A DNA stretch of 64,000 bases from Nymphaea colorata. Lineage: Eukaryota; Streptophyta; Magnoliopsida; Nymphaeales; Nymphaeaceae. Shown here one piece after another: positions 1 through 12,330 of the stretch; position 1 is the stretch's first letter; each line of letters starts with the position of its first letter. A program made the position numbers and the translations under genes. A model generated the notes under the pieces. It worked only from the letters and a program-made list of their open reading frames with translations. It did no database searches and had not been told where the DNA came from. The stretch lies in NCBI RefSeq assembly GCF_008831285.2, contig NC_045151.1, positions 8,013,682 through 8,077,681 on the forward strand, read 5' to 3'.

Positions 1-695
1 AACTCGAGCGATCCCAGCCCGATCCCGCTATCCACCGAGTTGACCGATCCAAGTACAACTTTTTTTTGAAGATCTGTCTTATGTGGGTTAAGATCGTGGC
101 CCAGCTTAAAGACAATCCGAGCCAACTCGGCGATTCCCGAGTTGACTCCGCCACTTTGCCAACTATAGTTTTAAATGCCTTCACCCCTCGGGCTATAGTC
201 ATTTGCCAATTTCCATATATGCTCTAATCATTTTAAGAAGGACTTTAAGCAATTAAAAAATGGTCTCTCTTGTGTTAAACGTGCTCATCTCTCCTTGACC
301 AAGACGTGTAATTCTCTCTTCGGTTTAACTTCTTTGGAAATCTTCACGAAAAAGAGAATGGTTGAAACCTGTTTTTGAAGCCTCCATGAGGAGGAGAAAA
401 ATCTAGTTCTATCTTGGTCGTTTGTGGTGGTAGGTAAAGATGCTCCATGCTTCTCATCCATGTTTCAACAATACAATATTATGACATTTTGGCGAAGCTT
501 AGAGGTCGCTTGATTGCCCATAAACTCTGGACATGTTCCACGTTCAATAAACCGACACAAACGTCGAGCATGGTACATGTGGAACTAGCTGGACAAGGAA
601 CAGAGGGTACAAAACCCCAAACCATTCGCACTGTTCTGTGGTTTACCACGAAACAACAAAGCACAAAACAATCATCGGGCTTGCCCCTGTGCAAC
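1..695. other. Non-coding flank, no gene seen
   Basis: No reading frame here shows recognisable protein features; the longest open frames are short and overlap on both strands. The first 170 bases repeat words such as GAGTTGAC and CGAGTTGACT, as old repetitive DNA does. I can name nothing in it. Confidence 0.5.
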
Positions 696-702
696 TAGGC
701 TG

Positions 703-860
703 TGCACCAGGCCGGGCCGCCACCGAGTACCCGAAGCCTGACCCGAGCCTGGATACTGTAGTGTCGAGATGGGGCCTGCATGAACAGACCCGGCCCGGCC
801 TGGTGCCCATTGAAGTCAGGTACCGGGCAAACGACCAAGCCCGTTGGGGGCCTGTAAGCC
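703..860. repeat. 5' subterminal GC-rich block of the hAT element
   Basis: This stretch is much richer in G+C than its surroundings and repeats CCCGGCC, GGCCGGGCC and GGTACCGGGC words. The right end of the same element (5705-5890) and both ends of the second element carry the same vocabulary. In hAT elements, clustered subterminal motifs are usually the transposase binding region; that role is inferred here. Confidence 0.6.
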
Positions 861-1168
861 TGCGACGGGGGTTAGGGTTTTTCTTTTTCACTGGAAAGAG
901 AAAGAGAGTTGTGCAAGTTTGGACTTGAGAGTCCACCGGACCGCCACTGCCACAACCACTGCGGACATCGCCGACTCACCGTTTGTTGTTCGGCATCCAC
1001 TGTCGCCGCACCGCCGGTCTGCGACCGCCACCATTGCGCAAAATGCCGCATGCTATGCAGCTGCAAGCCACCACGGTACGCCATCGTCCGCCACTTCTGA
1101 GTCGTTCGCCACCGCCACTGAATGGTCCGCCACACGGCCGTGCCTGCGCTTTGCATATCTACGTTTGA

Positions 1169-1169
<1 letters not shown>

Positions 1170-1233
<64 letters not shown>
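1170..1233. repeat. (CT)n(TA)n compound microsatellite
   Basis: About 20 bases of CT repeat run directly into about 45 bases of TA repeat, inside the leader of the hAT element. The hAT-like derivative has a CT tract in the equivalent place (13871-13908), so the CT part was probably in the ancestral leader. Confidence 0.9.
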
Positions 1234-1237
<4 letters not shown>

Positions 1238-1959
1238 CTCTCCTTCTTTCCCGCCTGCGTAGCAGCGTATGGTTTTGTGTGTTTCTTTTCTTTTGATACC
1301 TTGTGTTCTGCTATTGAGATTACAGCATGTAGGATTTTTAAGTTTTGTTTCATATTAGAGAGAACGCCCTTCAATTTTATATTGCATCATAATACATGCT
1401 AGATTCATCGAAGTGTTTATGCGTACAGTAACAAAAGTGCTCTGAGATGATGCTAGATCATTTTTCTTGCAGCTCTCAGAATCATGTCCTCCCATATATA
1501 TTCTTGTTCGTCTGAATTTTGCCAACTTCTTGTAGTTTGACCATTTTTTATGCTAAAGTAACTCTGTTTTGCACTTAGTTCTGGCACTCTGCCTCTACTG
1601 TGATTGAATCTTATATGATAGTGTATGCAATTTGATTTTCCCTTTTGGTGGATAGAATAATGAATGTAAAACCTTAGTTCATTGGAGTTGGATTGGTGTT
1701 CCTATGAATGTTGTTGTTAGGTTTGATGTGCAGTACTGTCAATGGAGGTCTTCTAAAGCCTTTCTATTTTCAACTATGTGCAAAGTATTGGCAAGGGTTA
1801 TGCCTAAGCCTTTTTTAGGACCTTTTCACTAGTTATTTGTAATTTCATCTACATGCAAGAAATAGTAAAAGAAGTGAAAAAACTGCAAAGTTTAAGTGTG
1901 AGATTAGATTTGTAATGTTAGAGAGAAATGTTCTAAGATAATTCTTGTTTGATTTGTAG

Positions 1960-2301
1960 GTCATTGGTTTGGAGTCCGGTGATGCCATTCTATTTTCAGC
2001 TAAGGTAATTCTGAGTTGTTCCTATCCAACTTCAGTGTCATTTGAAAGTATTCTATTAGTTTGTTTTGGTGCCTGTTGAAAGTGTTCTATCAGTTTGTTT
2101 CTCTAAATGAAACAGCGGCAGGCGAAGTAAATCTTTTAAAATATTTCTACCAGATTCTGCTTTTATAGTATCTATATAGAAAGACCTGATGTTCTTTTTC
2201 TTTGTTTTTTGGTGCAGGTAGGAGTGGGAATAGCAAATGTTGTTAATGCTAATGTGAAAAAGATTTCACCTCCTCAAGATACCTCAAAAGAGCCTCTCTG
2301 A
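1960..2301 (+). CDS. Two spliced exons of an unidentified protein C-terminus inside the hAT element
   Basis: I do not recognise this protein. Exon A (1960-2004, 45 nt) follows TTTGTAG and precedes GTAATT. It reads VIGLESGDAILFSAK. Exon B (2218-2301, 84 nt) follows a pyrimidine-rich stretch ending GTGCAG. It begins VGVGIANVVNANVKK and ends in TGA. Both are in phase 0, so the join keeps the frame and gives a 42-residue C-terminus. Small exons with matching phase, good splice signals and balanced amino-acid use are unlikely by chance. They could be a captured host-gene fragment, the end of an accessory transposon protein, or a short gene the element landed beside. No upstream exon with a clear start was found; the leader at 844-1300 is low-complexity. 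Confidence 0.4.
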
Positions 2302-2956
2302 GCACCCATATTTGACAAGCATTTATTAAGCTCGAATGAATACATGCTGCGTAAGCTGTAAACATTATTTTGGTTGTCATTTGTTTTGTTTAATAGGTTT
2401 TTTTTTAACACACTACACAAATCCCTGTTTTTCTTACCATATGTCTTTGTTACATGAAGAGAAAAGTTAATTGTGCAAAACTAGAATTTGTTGAAGACCA
2501 AGAAGAGCATCCTTCCTCTCCTCTGTCTTTGTTACATGGGATTTTCAACAAGCTCCTATAGTGGTATCTTGTATTGGCACTTCAAATTTTCAATTTACGA
2601 GTAGGCATCAACTTGTACAAAATAAAACACATTTTGTACATCTTATGATTCAAATATACCCTAAAGTGTCATTGGCAAAATTTGGTTGATCATTATTTGT
2701 TGTTTCTTATATTATTATATATCATTAGAAAATATTTACGCTAGTAGTATATCGAGACCTGCAATGGTTAGCTTTTTAGTTACTAAATTTGTTTAGCTTT
2801 TAGTTACTAAATGATTTCATATACATGATGTCATATGAATCTTGTTAACATTTTCTTCAGCTCAAGAGTTGAATCATTTCATGTGTTTATGTTGTTTGGA
2901 TTCCATTCAAATAGCAAATTTTATCTTTTAGTATCAGGAATGAAGAATATCGTCTA

Positions 2957-4790
2957 ATGATAGATATGAAGGAAAATCAATCTTTTTCATCTACTGAAAA
3001 GGAAGTTGAATCCAAGAGGAAAAGAACTTCAATAGTATGGAATGACTTCACATTGGTACTATTTAAAGAAAAAGAGTATGCAAAATTCAACCATTGTAGT
3101 GAACGATTGGGTGGACATAGTTCTAATGATACTAGTCACTTAAAGTGACACAGAGATACATATGCCAAAAAACAAGTTACTGATGGAAAACAACAAACTT
3201 TGTCATTTGGAGTTAGTGAATCTGGTGCCATTTATTCATGCCTACATAAATTTTATTCATGCCTACATAAATTTGATGTAAAGGCTATAAAAAAATGTAT
3301 GGGTAAGTGTACAATAATGCATCCACTTGCTTTCAGTTTTGCAGAATATGAATATCATAACGATCTTCCAAAGGCTTGCAATTCAAGGCTTGTTCCATTT
3401 TCTGGAAAAACACTTACAAAGGAGGTTCGGTCAATGTTCAAGACTGAAAAAAATGAGATCTCAAGGAGTTATAAATAACCACGTGCAACGGGTTTCATTG
3501 ACATTTGATATATGGTCCTCAAGACAAACGTTAGGATACTTATATTTGATACCGCAATATATTGATACATATTGGCAATCGCACTCTCATATACATAATT
3601 TTATACATGTGCTTCCACCACGTAATGCAAGTTGTATATGTGACATTTTATCAGAGTTCATTACTACTGAGTGGGAAATTCAATTGAAATTGTTTTATGT
3701 TACTGCTGATAACAGTTCATCAAATGATAGTGGAATAAGTTTACTGAGAAGAACAATAGAAAAAAAAAATATTTCATTTCCATTAAGAGGGGAATACTTT
3801 CATATTCATTGTGGTGCACATATTATAAATCTCATGGTCATAGATGGTATGGTATGGATGATGTGAATGATACAATTTCAAAAATTTGTCACAATGTCAT
3901 GTAAGGGGATCACCAAAACGACTACATGCTTTCAAGCAATGTATAAAGATAATGAGTTTGGATGAGAAAAAATGTTTGAACTATGATATTTCTATTGGAT
4001 GGAACTCTACATTTATAATGTTGAAAGATGCATTGTTATTCAAAGATGTCTTTCAATATTTGGCATCGTGTGATCCTAATTATGCATGTTTGCCTTATGA
4101 GGATGAATGGTCTCATTCATTTGATTTATGTCAGTTCTTGATGATATTCTACAATGCAACTAATCTATTCTCTATCATTAAACAGCTAACATCTAATCTT
4201 ATTTTTGAAGAATTTTATTAATTTACCATTATTTGCGTAGATATCGTGGAACAACAAATAAACATATAAGGGCATTTACGTACAAAATGCAAGAAAAATT
4301 TGACAAATACTTCAAGAGATACAGTATTCTCTTTGCAATTACAATTGTTTTGGATCATTGGTTCAAATTATCATACTTGCAATATTTGCTTGACTATTTG
4401 GATAAACCTGATGCAACGGTAAAATATGAAGTTATAGAGAGTATCTTTCATGAATTGTATGATGAGTACAAAAACATATATGATGATAGTGACACCAGTA
4501 ATATGCAAAGAGACAATGCATTTACTAGTATGATTGCAACAGAAGAGTATAAAAGTCTGGCTAGATATGAGTTCAAACTTCAAAGCATACTTCAGCTCTG
4601 TATCTCCTAGACAAGTATTTAATTGATCCAATGGAAGAAATTGTACCTATTGCAGACTTCAACATATTATCTTAGTGGAAGACAAATGAACAAATATAAA
4701 ATTGTAACAAACATGGCTTGAGATGTATTAGCAATTTTTGTATCTACAGTTGCTTCAAAATTTACATTTAGTATATCAAAAAAATTTTTA
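2957..4790 (+). pseudogene. hAT (Ac/Tam3-type) transposase, broken
   Basis: The transposase would cut and rejoin the hAT element in the nucleus. Fragments in order: a degenerate BED zinc finger (about 3010-3165, CNHCS-like pair but several ligands lost); the hAT core (3327-3866) with LTFDIWSS, a VTADNSSSND block and the HIHCGAHIINLMVIDG block typical of the RNase-H-like fold; a following block from about 3886 with GWNSTFIML; the plant hAT RNase-H-like region (4233-4610); and a degraded C-terminal dimerisation segment (about 4680-4790), readable only across stops. Stops at about 3148, 3478, 3866, 4221 and 4610 and several frame changes break it. Dimerisation-domain residues such as ARDVLAI and STVAS can be traced but not in one frame. 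No functional protein is possible. Confidence 0.85.
3231..3272 (+). repeat. 21-bp perfect tandem duplication in transposase
   Basis: Bases 3231-3251 are repeated exactly at 3252-3272. The unit is a multiple of three, so it duplicates seven residues (YSCLHKF) without shifting the frame. Being identical, it arose recently compared with the stops around it. Confidence 0.9.
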
Positions 4791-5704
4791 ACGATTATCG
4801 ATGCTCAATCATTCCTGAAAATGTTGGATCATTAATATGCACACAGAGTTGGATTTGTGATGAACACAACTTATGTAAAATGCAAGATGTTCATAGTTCA
4901 ATCTAATTTATTTTATATATTGACACAGTAATGTGCTTAAATTAATGTGTTACAGTACGAGGAATATTAATCCAATGCATGACTATCATGATAATTTTTT
5001 TTAATTTGTAGTATTTAGTATTATATTTATATAATTTGTGAACTAACTATTGTAAATCTTTTGTAGGTAACATCTTTCGTGATGTGGAGTCACAGATTAA
5101 CTTGTGATAGCATGGAATGTTGATGTAAAAGACTTGGAGTGTAAATTTTGAATATTAAACTTGTGGTTCTAAATCAAAGAAAGGATTTGGTTTGTACATC
5201 CAGTGGTAATTATACCTAACTTTCTTCTCTTTTGCTTTTGAGTTTCATATTGTTGCACTATTTTCTTTTGCTTCAGCTCTTCTGTGCACTCCTTCCTTAT
5301 GCCTCAATGACAAAGAAAGACTGAATTAAAAGTCATTTCTTCTATTAGTGGCAGTATTTGACTTTGTTCTTCTTTATGGCCTTGTTTACGCTATTGTTTG
5401 TAATCAAGTGAAAGATGTTTAGAGTGTGTGATCATGTTTAAGAGTATTGGTTATAACAATGTGATGATTACAAATACTAGTTCTAAATCTTCCTATGTAG
5501 AGAAAAATGTTGTGGGCTTGTGATTGTGATGTTCAAATTTGACATTTGGATAATTACAAAACTTGAATTGGTCATCTTCTATATTTGTTCTTTGTTTGTC
5601 ATTGAACTGTTATGATGTGGACCACACCTTGTGGTGAGTTAGCATAACTCATAATTAACTGCTTAATGTGAAATAGTTGGAATTAAGAAACCACGAAATG
5701 CTGC
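4791..5704. other. 3' non-coding part of the hAT element
   Basis: AT-rich sequence between the transposase remnant and the right subterminal block. No open frame with protein-like composition and no repeat array were seen. Confidence 0.5.
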
Positions 5705-5890
5705 TGGAAAACCAGGCCAAGGGACGAGGGGCCAATCCCGACCAGACCCGGCCTAGCCTGGCCCTTTAGCAGTTAAAAACCGGTTGGGCTGGGCCTCAGA
5801 CGTGGTTGACTAGGCCCGGTACCCGGCCTGGCCCTACCCAACCCATTAGTAGTCGGGCCAGGTAGCGGGCCAGCCCGGCCCATTGCCCAG
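5705..5890. repeat. 3' subterminal GC-rich block of the hAT element
   Basis: Repeats of GGCCCGG, GGCCTGGCC and GTGGTTGACTAGGCCCGG. The last of these reappears in the second hAT-like element near 14485-14505 as GTGGTTGATCAGGCCCGG, in the same order relative to the end. This is the clearest link between the two elements. Confidence 0.7.
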
Positions 5891-5894
5891 GCTG

Positions 5895-6025
5895 ACTTAC
5901 AGTCCATCTCTCTCCCCCTCTTTCCCCCAGCTTTTCCTCCTTCTCCTGCAGCTCCCAGGTGTTGGTCCTCTCCAGTGACATGCTCCATCTCATGGTTGTT
6001 TCAAAGACGCCCATTTTCTAGTATG

Positions 6026-6068
<43 letters not shown>

Positions 6069-7789
6069 ATTTTGAGCAACAACAGTTTGGCATCGGCCAT
6101 GGCCAACACAGCTCTTGCCCTCTTTACTTTCTCTTTCTTTCTCTCTCTCTCTTATCTACAACCTGAACCTACGGTCCCATACATCTAACTGATGCCTTGG
6201 TCAAATACCTTCACCTTTTTTAGCAATGCTCTCTTTTCTCCCTCCTAACATGTTAGTATCTCCCTCTTGTCTATGCTGGAAATGTGCATCTATGGATACT
6301 TGGCTAGCATTCAGGTACGGAATGTGACTAGCCTTCAAGATGTTTGACAAAATGTCTATGTGTGACTTAGTAATAAAAAATCACATTCAAATGCACATTT
6401 TACTTATTAAAGTAAGTCATTTTCACCTTCGTTTTCGGAATCTTACAAATATGAACTTTAGTTGAAATGTCTCTATTTGCCTTCATAGTTGGTCACTGAT
6501 ACACATTAGAGAATGTCTTGTGGATCAATTTTTGTCTACAGTTGGTGCATGCCATTATTTTCATTGTTTCACATGTATTGAGTGGCTGTTTTTCTATTTT
6601 TTGCTTGAGTTAAATGTTGTTAATGTCATATCTACGCCACCTGCATGGGCTGCAGCATTTCTTTCTTTGTTCAAAACAACTAATTTACAATCTCTACAAC
6701 ATAGAAATATTTGATCCACGTGTTTACCATGACTTTAGACTCCATGTTCAACCTATTGCATCCTTTATTGAAGGCAGCAAGGAGATGCTTCATACATTTA
6801 TACATCTTTTGGCATTTGGCATCTGGTTTATGGTAAAATACTTATAGGCACACGCATGCATGTGAAAACAACCTTCACTTTTCCTCTGCTTTAATTTCAT
6901 GCTGAGATTAGCTTTTAAACTTCAATCTACAAAAAGGTTTTATGACAGTAATGTTTATAGCAAATCATCCTGCAGGAGATAGCTCAAAATTGATGGTTAT
7001 GAAGTAGGTTATTGAGGGTTTGGAACCTTGAGAGAAGGTCGTCAATGCTATCTGTGATTTTGGACTGCATATATACATGTGTTTGTGTGCATTTTTGTGG
7101 GTTTGATGTGTTGAAATAATGCCCACAATATGTCAGATTTACTATCACAGGGTTGGGTCTTTACTTTGAAATTTTATTTAGACGCTCTCAAATTCTTGGG
7201 TATGTTTTATTACAATTATGCTTTGCAGAGATTCCTTCTTCTCTTTAGAGGTTGTTCTCATCTTACAGATCATGGGTGATGGAGAAATGACGAGGAACAA
7301 GCTATCACAGGTTGTTTCTGCAGAAAGTACATTTGGACAGATTGGAAGGGGAAAAGGCAGAAAAGCAAAAGATACTAGGAAAAAAAAAAGGAATTGAATA
7401 ACGAGAAGTTATTGGTGAATCAATTTAAGAACTTTGAAGTTTATATGAGGCTCAGTCCATTGTTTTTCTTATCTAATTCTGGGGGAATTTTATTATTTAT
7501 TTTTCTTTCATCTAGAACATGTCATGTGGCAGGTCAATGGGTTATGTAGCATATGAAAGTAGTACAAATATTTGTTATTTGCATTCATGAAGCATGAGAC
7601 CACACATTTTGGCATCCGGTAATTGTGGCAAAATTCCAATTCCTATTGAAAATGTAACAAATCATGTTGTAATTTTTATGAAATAATATAAACGTGCTTA
7701 AGTTTTATTTCTTTCATGTACTTACTTTACATGAAACAAATTAAAACTTAAGCATGGCTGTGTTACATTACCAACATATGATCATTTTT

Positions 7790-7790
<1 letters not shown>
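5895..7790. other. Intergenic sequence with CT microsatellites
   Basis: A CT repeat at about 6030-6069 and a shorter one near 6126-6152 lie in a pyrimidine-rich segment. The remaining sequence is AT-rich with short open frames only. A small frame near 7266-7390 begins MGDGEMTRNKLSQ and runs into poly-A-like sequence; I do not recognise it. No gene can be supported. Confidence 0.45.
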
Positions 7791-7830
<40 letters not shown>

Positions 7831-7842
7831 GAGAGAGAGAGG
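7791..7842. repeat. (CA)n(TA)n(GA)n compound microsatellite
   Basis: About 30 bases of CA repeat, then about 8 bases of TA, then about 14 bases of GA. A compound dinucleotide repeat of this kind is length-unstable. Confidence 0.95.
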
Positions 7843-8279
7843 ACTAAAAGATGCCAAATTCTTGATTATTAGCATTATGATTTATATGTACATGGTCTCT
7901 GGTTTCATCAGTCGGGAAACATTTGGTACCAAAAATTGAAGGAGCCATGCTGTTCATTGTTTGTGTTGGTTATGAATTCTTGGAGCTATGCAGAAGAAGC
8001 TCTAGTTAGCCATTGAATGTGTGTGTATATTTGCAGGTATGGGTTCCATGCAACAGTTGTTGAGCAACCTTCCTACTTAATTTTCAGTTTGTGTCGCATA
8101 AGTGCTTAAACTGCAAGTAGTGGTACAATACTCGCCAAACTAGAGTTGCTCATAATGTCTACCTTCTCTTCTGGTTGATTCTTTGGATATCCACCTTTCT
8201 TGGGTGTGAAGTTTTAGACTCGGCATTCACCACCTCTGGATGTACTCTCTGGCTGTCTCTTCTTATTCTTAGCAGAGAT

Positions 8280-8783
8280 TAATGAGGATGTTGATGATCG
8301 GCACCACAGAGAGGTTAGGCTCATTGTTTATGATGATGGTGTTGACCACCTCATCAAAATCTGGCATCTGAGTTGAGTCGATGGTTCCTAAGTACCACTG
8401 AGCAGCCTCACCCTCCAAGTTTCGCAGATGAATAATGCCTTTGTTATTGTTGTTGAATTTTTTGCATTCAACAAAGAAGGTTAATAAATGAGTATATAAG
8501 TTTTTCTATTACCCTAAACTTGCTCATTTTTTTGGGAAGCCTTTTGAGGTCCTCATCATCCAACACTTTTACAAAAAATCCTATCTAGAGTTTGAATTTG
8601 ATGGACCATTCTCTTTATTTCATCAATGCGAGACTGGATAGGATAAATAATGTACCCAGTGGAGACCTCATGTTCTGAATAATTGTGATTTGGCCAAACT
8701 GCTACATATTGATTCAACATTTGTCGAATCATCTTTTGAATGGCTAGCTTAAGAGTGACAACTGGTTGAGGAGGATTCTCCAT
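8280..8783 (-). pseudogene. Possible retroelement gag remnant
   Basis: A frame starting at 8783 reads MENPPQPVVTLKLAIQKM. After one frame change it continues through a DDEDLKRLPKKM stretch and then, after a stop, LRNLEGEAAQWYLGTID (about 8430-8375). The LEGxAxxWY pattern resembles the capsid region of LTR-retrotransposon gag proteins, in which a hydrophobic residue precedes LEG and A..WY follows. There are at least two disruptions, and no protease, zinc knuckle or LTRs were found nearby. It could also be a decayed host gene. Confidence 0.3.
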
Positions 8784-9986
8784 CTCCTCCTAAACTTTAA
8801 GCTCTTTTCCTTTTCATTTTGTGTTCTCATGCAATGAGTTATAGAAAATCTTTGTCAAATTTTCACTTAAAATATACTTGTTAGTTTGAGAAGAGAGACA
8901 AAAATGACATGGTTTTGATAATAGGGAGAAAGACATGTATTCATTTGACACATTAGAGGAGAATAAAATGCCAGTATGTCATTAAATTATAAACATTAAT
9001 TAAGATAAGAACCCAATGATAATATAGCAGACAGTTTCCCACCAATTCATATACACTATAACTTAGTTGGTTCCTTGTATATATAAAGATCAATCCCTGA
9101 TGACCACCCTCTAGTAGCCAAACTGCAGATGCTTTGTCATACTTTATTGTCCAAATAAAAATCTATGACTATACTGAAATCTCCTCTCATAGTATAGAAA
9201 TCCATCTACCTCCTAGATAATTGTGTTTTACATCACTTTAGATGATCACTTTAGATGATACATGACAACAAGAATGAGCCAAGTAAAAGAATATTATCCT
9301 TTCAAGATGGGTGTCGTAGGCTAATTGTTCCTTCATGTAGAAAAGTCACAAACAATGTGTTCCTCCACCAACTCATCTATCATCTCTACCCTTATGAATT
9401 ACGTTACTGTAGAACCACTGTTGTAGAAACCAAAGACAGCCATTCATCATGCCTCTCATGATGAATCAAGTGAGTCCCATGTAGAGAAATGCAAGACCAG
9501 CCAAAGCAAGTGAAAGGTGTCTAGTTTTGATGTTTCCCCACATCCTGAATAACTGTAGAATTCATAAATCTATCGTATCTTGTATGTTGGAGAAGGCCAA
9601 GGTTCTTGCTCTGTAATTCATAATCACCTCCCTGGTCCTGTGCTGTTGCATGGGCCATCTGACCCTCATCTCCACTATACTACCCAAAGTGTATAAAATT
9701 CTATGAGTCTCAGGAACCTACAATCTCCCCCATTCTTGAGGTCCCAACTCCTGATCCCATGAGTTTATACAATAAGTCCTTGTATACAGCTTTGAAGTTG
9801 GTAGCGAATTGATGATCCATTGGATCCCAATGATGTTCTATTGGCTCTAACAAACACAAGATGTATGTAAACTCATTTAGTAGAGGTGTCACTTCTCTAA
9901 AGATAACCAAAATGTGGACGTGTATGGGTTCCACCTCTCAGTCAACACATGAATCAAGTGACTGTCGATCTAACAGCTTGCTAATA
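8784..9986. other. AT-rich intergenic stretch
   Basis: Short open frames exist on both strands (for example minus 9710-9934), but none has recognisable motifs. The minus-strand frame at 9934-9710 could belong to the gag-like remnant downstream of it, but nothing ties them together. Confidence 0.35.
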
Positions 9987-10185
9987 CCACTATTGTCTTA
10001 AGACCACAACCATTTAGGTGATGGAGGAACACATCCACAAACTGCTTGAACCACTACTATTGTCTCTAGACCACAATCATCTAGGTGATGGAGGAACACA
10101 TCCACGAACTACTTGAACCACTATTGGTACCAGCCAGGCACAAGTCCATAACCACTATTGATACCAGCCAGGCACAAGTCCATTT
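9987..10185 (+). repeat. Two adjacent tandem duplications
   Basis: A 64-67 bp unit beginning CCACTATTGTC occurs at 9987-10050 and 10051-10117 with scattered substitutions. It is followed at once by a 34-bp unit at 10118-10151 and 10152-10185, also starting CCACTATTG and containing ACCAGCCAGGCACAAGTCC. All four units begin CCACTA, as if the same sequence served repeatedly as a duplication point. Confidence 0.85.
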
Positions 10186-11980
10186 ATGAGAATAGATCTG
10201 GTGTTTGGGTCACCTTTAAGAATAGTGTAGAATGTGGTCTTAGAGAGTCTTGATCATGGTGACTAACAAAAATGACATGATAGGGGTCAGAACAAACATG
10301 CAAATGAACACCCCAAAATTTTAGATGGCCAAACTAGGTGATGAGAGTGTGCCTGTCAGTATCAACCCAATAGGAAGTTCCAACTAAAATGATGATTTTG
10401 ACCTTGGGAAACTAAAAAGACCCTTTAGGATGACATTGGAAAGAAAAATTCTAAATGATTTTGACATAGAAAAGCAATTGCTCTTTTGAAAAATCTATAT
10501 AATTTTTAATGAAAAATTCAGTACCTAGTGTTAAATGAAGTATAGAAAGATAAACATATAATCAAACAAGATACACACATAATGCTTCAAACAACACTCC
10601 CAAATGACATAGCTCTATTATGAAAATGTGAGTGAATTGGATATCTTAGGATTTTAAATATTCAATTGTTCCATATACCATACATGCCTATATATTTGGG
10701 CAAGAAGTCTGGAGTTCATGGCATAGAATCCTCCAAATGGGGCTCTATAAGTTAAAGGTATTTGTTCTCCTTGATCATTCACTTATATATCAGGCTAGTG
10801 CCTCTGTTCAGGTGAGGGGAGAGCCAACACTTGCCTTCAGCTAGCCGTTGAACCACCCTGAGCTAATGCATATAGGTAGTATTCCATGATGTGATGACCA
10901 GAATATAAAAGTGGGGAATTTTGAAATATGAACAATTAACTCTAATGCAATGTGTTTAAAGGGAAAGGGGAGGTGTTAAAATCAAAGAGAGGAGCAAACA
11001 TCGTATCAAACAACTCCCAAATTGATTGAGGTAACATGTAATACTATATTTATATGAGCACAAAAATCTCTCTAAATTGTAAGTTTTAATGCACATTAGA
11101 AATATGTACATACATCAAATGAGGGTACCAGGATGGCTCTAAGGGTGAGACGACATTTAAAACTTAGAAAAGCGGAACATTTTTGTGTAATCAAGACAAT
11201 GATAGGTCCCATTTGTCTAATCTAAAATTTTTCATTCTTACATGCATGCTGTAATAAATGGGATTATCATTATTTGTACTCGCCTTCATTCCTTGTGTGA
11301 GATTCCGAGAGATGAGACCCAACTTGTCAGTATGAGGTCTGACTATTCCTGGTGTCTTTACTTGGAGTAATCATATTAGACCAAGGACTAGACTGAATGT
11401 TCCATTTTTTAAGTTTAAATGTCATCCAAAGCCTATGAAAGCAAATGTGCCTTAGTTTTAAAATCATGCATATTTTGAAATCTAAATAGATCTCAAAAAT
11501 AGACTTATGAACAAGAAGAAATAAATCTTTATATCAGTTCATGTCATGATCATCATAGATCAATGCAAATCAATGTCTTAAATCTAATATGATTCATGCA
11601 AAGACTAAGTTGTGTAGACATGAAGTCGATCTCTGCTAGAACTAGGATGTAGGATGTGAAGCTATTAGTAGAAAACTAGATTTGAATCCAAGACTTGTAA
11701 ACATGATTTGAGAAATTTTATGTAATTCTTGTCCTAAATTTGAAATGGGAGACATTGTAGAAGTCAAAATATCACTTTATGTGATTGAGACATGATCCAT
11801 AATCCAAGGTCAAAGATCAAGAAAATTTGATCTTGTATTCATGACTGAATATTTTAAGATCCAAAATTTAAAAGGATAGAACCAAATTGGATGATTACAA
11901 TGTTTAAAATGTTGTATTATGGTATGATTTTGTAGGGATTGATCCTGAGTTTTTGGTCAAATACTCATTTGCTTTGAAAT
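10186..11980. other. No gene seen
   Basis: AT-rich sequence without long open frames. No LTR pairs, inverted repeats or tandem arrays were noticed. Confidence 0.4.
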
Positions 11981-11984
11981 TCAA

Positions 11985-12330
11985 TTCAATATCCAAGATA
12001 TGAAATCTAGGATCCAAGATCTGAAATTCAAGATCCAAATATAGGATTTGATATCTGAAATCCATAATACTTAAACTAAGATTTATGATGTGAGACTCGT
12101 CTGTGAAATCTGATTCAAATTCTAGTCTAAAATCCAAGATCCAAAATCTAACACTTGAGACCCAAAATTCAAGATCCAAAATCCAATACTTGGAATTAGG
12201 AATCCAGTAGGTGAGATCCAAATCCGAGTAGGTTAGACTTGGGTTGATGTCATATTTTAGATCCACATAAGGTTTATCATTTGAATCCAATATTTTGAAT
12301 CGAGATCCAAGATCCGAATGAGCTAGAGGG
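11985..12330. repeat. Cryptically simple GATCCAAGAT/GATCTGAAAT-type repeat
   Basis: Variants of ATCCAAGATCTGAAAT recur irregularly about every 15-25 bases. A 128-residue open frame on the minus strand across this block is only the translation of the repeat (recurring WILDLEF/YQILYLDLEF) and should not be taken as a gene. Confidence 0.7.

Larger units (their letters stand above)
696..5894 (+). mobile_element. Decayed hAT-superfamily DNA transposon
   Basis: The element is bounded by GC-rich ends: TAGGCTGTGCACCAGGCC on the left and, read on the minus strand, CAGCCTGGGCAATGGGCC on the right. Both continue into GGCCGGG-rich subterminal blocks. Between them lie a leader with CT and TA microsatellites, two small exons (1960-2301), a broken hAT transposase (about 2957-4790) and about 900 bp of AT-rich 3' sequence. 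Plant hAT elements typically have this organisation. I could not find a convincing 8-bp target duplication at these boundaries, so the exact ends are provisional. A shorter derivative with similar ends lies at 13475-14611. Confidence 0.75.

Noticed and set aside
844-1296. 150-codon open frame in the hAT leader
   Set aside because: Includes the CT and TA microsatellites and a proline/threonine-rich GC stretch; no protein features.
11904-12290. 128-codon minus-strand open frame
   Set aside because: It is the translation of a cryptically simple repeat; recurring WILDLEF-like units reflect the DNA repeat, not a protein.
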